Shown here: positions 57,596-64,000 of the stretch, one piece after another
Numbering within the stretch: position 1 is the first letter of the stretch
Layout: each line of letters starts with the position of its first letter
NCBI GenBank assembly: GCA_030674185.1
Contig: CM060312.1
Coordinates: 73,908,237 to 73,972,236, forward strand
DNA from: Monoplex corrugatus
Taxonomy: Eukaryota; Mollusca; Gastropoda; Littorinimorpha; Ranellidae
Direction: 5' to 3'
Length of the DNA stretch: 64,000 nucleotides
Notes under the pieces: generated by a model
Databases searched by the model: none
What the model was told of the DNA's origin: nothing
Seen by the model: only the letters and a program-made list of their open reading frames with translations
Program-made: the position numbers and the translations under genes

Positions 57596-60500
57596 GACTG
57601 GTACAACTGCAGTATCATACCCTACATGTATAGCACTATTAACAGACTGGTACAACTGCAGTATCATACCATGCATGTATAGCAGACTGGTACAGCAGTA
57701 TCATACCCTACATGTATAGCAGACTGGTACAACTGCAGTATCATACCCTACATGTATAGCAGACTGGTACAACTGCAGTATCATACCATACATGTATAGC
57801 AGACTGGTACAACTGCAGTATCATACCATATATAGCAGACTGGTACAACTGCAGTATCATACCCTACATGTATAGCAGACTGGTACAACTGCTGTATCAT
57901 ACCCTACACATACAGCAGACTGGTACAACTGCAGTATCATACCCTACATGTATAGCAGACTGGTATAACTGCAGTATCATACCCTGCATGTATAGCAGAC
58001 TGGTACAACTGCAGTATCATACCCTACATGTACTGCAGACTGGTGCAACTGCAGTATCATACCATGTATAGCAGACTGGTATAACTGCACTATCATACCC
58101 TACATGTATAACAGACTGGTACAACTGCGGTATCATACCATGTATAGCAGACTGGTGCAACTGCAGTATCATACCCTACATGTATAGCAGACTGGTACAA
58201 CTGCAGTATCATACCCTACATGTATAGCAGACTGGTACAACTGTAGTATCATACCCTACATGTATAGCAGACTGGTACAACTGCAGTATCATACCCTACA
58301 TGTATAACAGACTGGTACAACTGCAGTATCATACCCTACATGTATAGCAGACTGGTACAACTGCAGTATCATACCCTACATGATATAGGACTGGTACAAC
58401 TGCAGTATCATACCATACATGTATACAGACTGGTACAACTGCAGTATCATACCTACATGTAATAGCAGACTGGTACAATGCAGTATCATACCTACATGTT
58501 AAGCAGACTGTACAACTGCAGTATCATACCTACATGTATAGCAGACTGTACAACTGCAGTATCATACCCTAAATGTTATAGAACTGTACAACTGCAGTAT
58601 CATATCCTACATGTATAACAGACTGTACAACTGCGTGTATCATACCCTACATGTATAGCAGACTGGTTACAACTGCAGTATCATACCTACATGTATAAAC
58701 AGTACCTGTGTATCAATATAGCAGATTCAATACAGTTATACACATGTATAGCAGACTGTACAACTGCAGTATCATACCCTACATGTATAACAGGACTGGT
58801 ACAACTGCAGTATCATACCCTACATGTATAGCAGACTGGTACAACTGCAGTATCATACACATGTATACAGACTGTACAACTGCAGTATCATACCAATGTA
58901 TAGCAGACTGGTACAACTGCAGTATCATACCCTACATGTATAAGCAGACTGGTATACAATGCAGTATCATACCTATACATGTATAGCAGACTGGTACAAC
59001 TGCAGTTCATACCCTACATGTATAGCAGACTGGTACAACTGCAGTATCATACCCTACATGTATAGCAGACTGGTTACAACTGCAGTATCATACCCTACAT
59101 GTATAGCAGACTGTACAACTGCAGTATCATACCCTACATGTATAGCAGACTGGTACAACTGCAGTAGTCATACCTACATGTATAGCAGACTGGTACAACT
59201 GCAGTATCATACCAATGTATAACAGACTGGTACAACTGCAGTATCATACCCTACATGTATACAGACTGGTACAACTGCCAGTGATACATATACCCTACAT
59301 GTATAGCAGACTGGTACAACTGCAGTATCATACCACATGTATAACAGACTGGTACAACTGCAGTATCTATACCCCTACATGTATACAGAACTGGTTACAA
59401 CTGCAGTATATCATACCTACATGTATAGCAGACTGGTACAACTGCAGCATATCATACCATGTTATAGACAGACTGGTACAACTGCAGTATCATACCCTAC
59501 ATGTATAACAGACTGGTACAACTGCAGTACATACCTACATGTATAGCAACTGGTACAACTGCAGCTACATTACTATGACTTTACAACTGCAGTATCATAC
59601 CCTACATGTATAGACAGAGACTGGTACAACTGCAGTATCATACCCACATGTATAATGCAGTCACTGGTTTACACATTCGCTAGTACATGCAGTACCCTAC
59701 ATGTATAACAGACTGGTACAATGCAGTATCATACCAATGTATAGCAGACTGGTTAAACTGCAGTATCATACCTAAATGTATAGCAAGACTGTTAACAACT
59801 GCATGTATAACCATTCCTACATGTATATACAGACTAGTTACAACTGCAGTATCATACCTACTGTATAAGCAGTCTGTTGACAATTGCAGTATCATACCCT
59901 ACATGTATACAGACTGTTACAATTGCAGTATCATACCGTACATGTATAACAGACGTGTTACAATTGCAGTATCATACCCTACATGTATAACAGACTGTTA
60001 CAACTGCAGTATCATACCTACATGTATAGCAGACTGGTACAACTGCAGTATCATACCATGTATAACAGACTGTTACAACTGCAGTATCATACCATGTATA
60101 GCAGACTGGTACAACTGCAGTATCATACCCTACATGTATAACAGACTGGTATAACTGCAGTATCATACCTTACATGTATAGCAGACTGTTACAACTGCAG
60201 TATCATACCCTACATGTATAGCAGACTGGTACAACTGCAGTATCATACCTTACATGTATAGCAGACTGTTACAACTGCAGTATCATACCCTACATGTATA
60301 GCAGACTGTTACAATTGCAGTATCATACCCTACATGTATAGCACACTGTTACAACTGCAGTAGCATACCCTACATGTATAGCAGACTGGTACAACTGCAG
60401 TATCATACCATGTATAGCAGACTGTTACAACTGCAGTAGCATACCCTACATGTATAACAGACTGGTACAACTGCAGTATCATACCATGTATAGCAGGTTG

Positions 60501-61168
60501 GTGCAACTGCAGTATCATACCATGTATAGCAGACTGTTACAACTGCAGTATCATACCCTACATGTATAACAGACTGGTACAACTGCAGTATCATACCATG
60601 TATAGCAGGTTGGTGCAACTGCAGTATCATACCATGTATAGCAGACTGTTACAACTGCAGTATCATACCCTACATGTATAACAGACTGGTACAACTGCAG
60701 TATCATACCCTACATGTATAGCAGACTGGTACAACTGCAGTGTCATACCCTACATGTGTAGCAGACTGGTACAACTGCAGTATCATACCCTACATGTATA
60801 GCAGACTGGTGCAACTGCTGTATCATACCCTACATGTATAACAGACTGGTACAACTGCAGTATCATACCCTATATGTATAACAGACTGGTACAACTGCTG
60901 TATCATACCCTATATGTATAACAGACTGTTACAACTGCAGTATCATACCCTACATGTATAGCAGACTGTTACAACTGCAGTATCATACCCTGCATGTATT
61001 GCAGACTGTTACAACTGCAGTATCATATCCTACATGTATAGCAGACTGTTACAACTGCTGTATCATACCCTACATACATGTATAACAGACTGTTACAACT
61101 GCAGTATCACATCCTACATGTATAACAGACTGGTACAACTGCAGTATCATTCCCTACATGTATAGCAC
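57596..61168. repeat. 40-bp satellite, about 90 copies
   Basis: Unit: actggtacaactgcagtatc then ataccctacatgtatagcag. Each unit has a CTGCAG site. The outer parts (57596-58378 and about 59880-61168) are regular. The middle (about 58380-59880) has an indel in nearly every unit. Open frames rich in Tyr, Asn, Cys and Ser across it are repeat artefacts. Confidence 0.98.
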
Positions 61169-61230
61169 AGCAAACAGCATGACATAATGCCAGGAGCAAT
61201 TCATGTATGCTATGTGTATTGTAATTATTA

Positions 61231-61460
<230 letters not shown>

Positions 61461-62331
61461 AGCGTGTTTCGTTTTGGCCTCTGCTAAATAGAATATTATT
61501 ATGCTTTCATTGATTGGCTCAGCGCCCATGGATATGAATTGGAAGTTTAAACTCATGAGTCTTCTTATGCCCTCATTTTTAAAAAGAATTTTTAAAATTT
61601 TATTTTGTTTAATTTTTTATGCCCTCATTTATGGTTCTGCCTGATGCAAGATCCAGCTGCAGGAGATACTCAGAGGATAAGCCCCCCACCCCCTCAAGTC
61701 TCTCATCTCTCACCCGACACTTCTGTCTCTGCTCTGCTTTCTCACTTTTTCTGTGCGGCTCGCTCTCACTTTTTCTGTGTTCTCCTGTCACCATGCTCCT
61801 TGTCCATTGCCTCCTGTATCTAACATTTTGTCTGTATCAGCCAGTCTCAGGGAGTTAAAGTCAGCATCATATTAAATAGAGGCAGCAAACCTGACAAGAC
61901 CTAAAGGGGATTAAATGAAGGTCAGTTGTTTGGGGAAAATGCTGGACCTTCCTTTTGGAGGACCTAAAGACTGACAAGAGTACTCTGAAAAGATGTGTAT
62001 TTTTTCTTTCTTACTCTTTTCCCTTTCTTTCTCACTCTGTTGCAGTGTCTACCTCAAGGATATTTCTTTTTATTGGTGTGTGCTGTTCTAGACAAGACAT
62101 TTGATTCTGTTTTAAACATTTGGTGTATTTCATCATAGACCATAGATCCGACAGATGACAGGTATTCTGTGTTTGTTTTACTGTTTTGGAACTTCTTGTT
62201 TTTTTCTTCACATAAGTTTACCTTGCTTTCTCTCTTGTGAGGCTGACATCTAACTACTTTTGTGTGCTGTTCATTGGATAACAAAGTGTAATTTCTATGA
62301 ACGTAAATTGATACATGGTATGTCATTGCAG
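61461..62331 (+). other. Probable intron or 5' flank of the last gene
   Basis: No coding motif. A pyrimidine-rich stretch and tatgtcattgcag lead to an AG at 62330-62331, a plausible acceptor for the exon that follows. Confidence 0.5.
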
Positions 62332-64000
62332 GTACTGGGTATACATGGATAGTCCAGGAATGAATGTTGGCGTTAACTTGGCAGTGAATTTTGGCACTGT
62401 CATCACGAAAAGCGAGGCCCCAAACCCAGATCCTGTTGATGCCAATAGCAACAGCCAAAATATTGATCCTCAGTGGCCAAGGATTTCAGTTCAGCTACCA
62501 GACTTCAGCAGTGAAGGTCATGCAACTCCCAGCATTGCTGTACAAAAGATGGAGAAGCAAGACACTGGATATGGGGACACCATTACCACTAATGAAAGCA
62601 AGACTAACACTGTCACTGATGCTAATAACATGCCCTACAGACAGTGCCAACCTGAAGCATATTTACCCAGGCCCGAAGAGGGTTTGGAAGTTAGTCATGG
62701 CGACAAGGACAGTTCAAGTACATGCAACAAGAATTCCAAAGGACTTACAGAAACACGGATAGAATCAGTAGCAATTGAGTCCATTCCAGTGGAAGAAGAT
62801 GGGCATGAAACAACCAGCAATGATCCTTTGTCTAAGGAAGAGGGTGTGCAAGATGACAGTGTGCCTCAGTCTGAAACAGCAGTGGGTGAATCAGGTATTC
62901 TTGAAAAAGGCAGTGAAGATGGAAACACAAATACAAGAGACGAGCCTGCTATGTTTCCAGAAACTGACTTGCTTTGTAAATGTGTTAGTGGACTTTCAGA
63001 TGGGCAGAATGGTCAGGATGAAATTGAGGTGGTGGAAGAGGGACTCGAAGACTTTGAGGAAGGTGAACTTGTTAATTATGCTCAAGGTCGTTATGGAACA
63101 AGTTCAGAGACTTTTCTAAGCCAGATGAGATTCTTTGGTGGAAGAACTTGGGCAAGACGTCGTGGGAGGAGAAGAGGTCGTGCAAGGGGAAAAGATGTCA
63201 CAAACATAGCTCTTAAGTTAATTGAAACTGACCAGCTGGAAGCAGACTCAGATGATGAAGAGGATAAAGAAAAGTCAGATGATGTGGCTTTTCCCAGTGA
63301 GAGAGGCAGAACCTCAGGTAATAAGTCAAGTACTGTTGTGCCACAGAGGAAGTCAGCAAGAAATAACAGAATCCAAAGAAAAAAACAATATCTCATCAGG
63401 TATTGGCAGAGGAATAAATTTAAGAAAAGAAACTACTAGAGGAAGAGAGAGACCTGGAGGAGGCCGAGGATATAAAACTTATAGAGGAGGTGGTGTGGAG
63501 AAAGGCAGATCTCTGGTGGCACCCGCAACAGACAGTGCTGAGGAGGAAGCTGTGGATAATGCTGAATATGAATCTAATGATGAAGACACTTTAGCTGCCA
63601 TGAAGTTGTCCTTAGATGAAACGGAAAAATCTGGAAGGGGCAGAGGACTGCAGACTAAAAGAGGAGGTGGTCAAGGGAAAAGCAGATCTCCAACAGCATC
63701 TACAGCTGACAGTACAGAAAAAGGAACCGTGGATGATATTGAGTATCAATCCAATGATGAGGACACTTTAACTGCTATCAAATTGTCTTTAGAGGAATCA
63801 GAAAAAAATGCAAGAGGCAGAGGATATAAGACTAAAAGAGGAGGGGGTCGGGGGAGAGGCAGAACTCATATGGCATCTGCAGTTACCAATCCTGAAGAAG
63901 CTGTAGGTGATGACGCTGAATACGAATCCAATGATGAAGACACCTTAGCTGCCATCAGATTATCTTTGGAAGAAATGAATAAAAACAACACAAATGCAAG
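62332..64000 (+). CDS. Acidic RG-rich protein with tandem ubiquitin-interacting motifs (partial)
   Basis: The first segment is open from 62315 to a TAG at 63437 (exon start probably 62332). It is Ser/Glu/Asp-rich and disordered-looking, then basic (RTWARRRGRRRGRARGKDV, about residue 278), then acidic (ADSDDEEDKEKSDD). From 63402 a different frame is open to the window end. It encodes three RG blocks of about 60-65 residues (e.g. ARGRGYKTKRGGGRGRGR), each ending in SNDEDTLAAIKLSLEE or a variant (cores near 63580, 63760 and 63940). These fit the ubiquitin-interacting-motif pattern (acidic patch, hydrophobic, Ala, Ser, acidic). Removing 63318-63399 (CAG|GTAATAAG ... TCATCAG|G, 82 nt) joins the frames in phase; a one-base error in the A7 run at about 63379 would also do so. 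UIMs bind ubiquitin and RG boxes often bind RNA. The family was not recognised, and the 5' and 3' ends are missing. Confidence 0.7.

Noticed and set aside
57868..60630. Many 60-155-codon Tyr/Asn/Cys/Ser-rich frames
   Set aside because: They are the 40-bp satellite unit read in frame; the period of 40 is not a multiple of three and the frames exist only where indels happen to allow them.
57596..61168. CRISPR-like regular array
   Set aside because: It is a head-to-tail satellite without unique spacers.

Overview
This is a eukaryotic, AT-rich, repeat-loaded window from an animal genome. Two long single-exon reading frames encode 7TM receptors built like the molluscan GRL101 receptor (CUB-like, LDLa, C-type-lectin-like, LDLa, LRR, 7TM). 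Together with the retrotransposon types and abundant CA/GT, CTGT and triplet microsatellites, they point to a lophotrochozoan, most likely a gastropod mollusc. The species cannot be fixed from sequence alone, and nothing prokaryotic was seen.

Layout. 0-32 kb is almost entirely retrotransposon debris. Family RTE-A (APE endonuclease plus RT, ending in (GATGAT)n) is present in about ten copies across the window, three of them with clean 11-12 bp target-site duplications (TSDs). A different element, RTE-B, is nested inside an RTE-A copy, which is itself nested inside an L2-like element. One further element carries a 5' inversion typical of twin priming. Between them lie a 640-bp GAA/TTC tract, a 47-bp minisatellite and a 62/63-bp minisatellite carrying perfect TGACGTCA (CRE) octamers.

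32.5-51.5 kb holds the two host receptor genes in tandem on the + strand (32868-36659 and 48082-51455). They are separated by a 3.8-kb retrotransposon (40867-44646) inserted with a 6-bp TSD into an older relative, and by a 1.8-kb, 44-bp minisatellite directly upstream of the second receptor exon. The downstream receptor keeps the canonical class A signature residues. The upstream one has lost D2.50, R3.50 and P6.50 while keeping its structural cysteines, N1.50, W4.50 and NPxxY.

51.5-62.3 kb holds a repeat with a tRNA-Phe-like 3' end, a tail-to-tail inverted RTE-A pair, microsatellites and a 3.6-kb 40-bp satellite whose middle third is full of indels and looks like unpolished assembly. 62.3-64 kb is the 5' part of a third host gene: an acidic/RG-rich protein whose downstream part, in another frame and reached by a plausible 82-nt intron, is a tandem array of RG-rich blocks each ending in a ubiquitin-interacting motif. 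It runs off the window.

The host genes do not form an operon-like unit. The receptor pair is a local gene duplication; the rest is repeat biology. The most worthwhile observations are the degenerate receptor, the UIM-RG repeat gene, the CRE minisatellite and a 90-bp templated insertion flanked by a 22-bp duplication.
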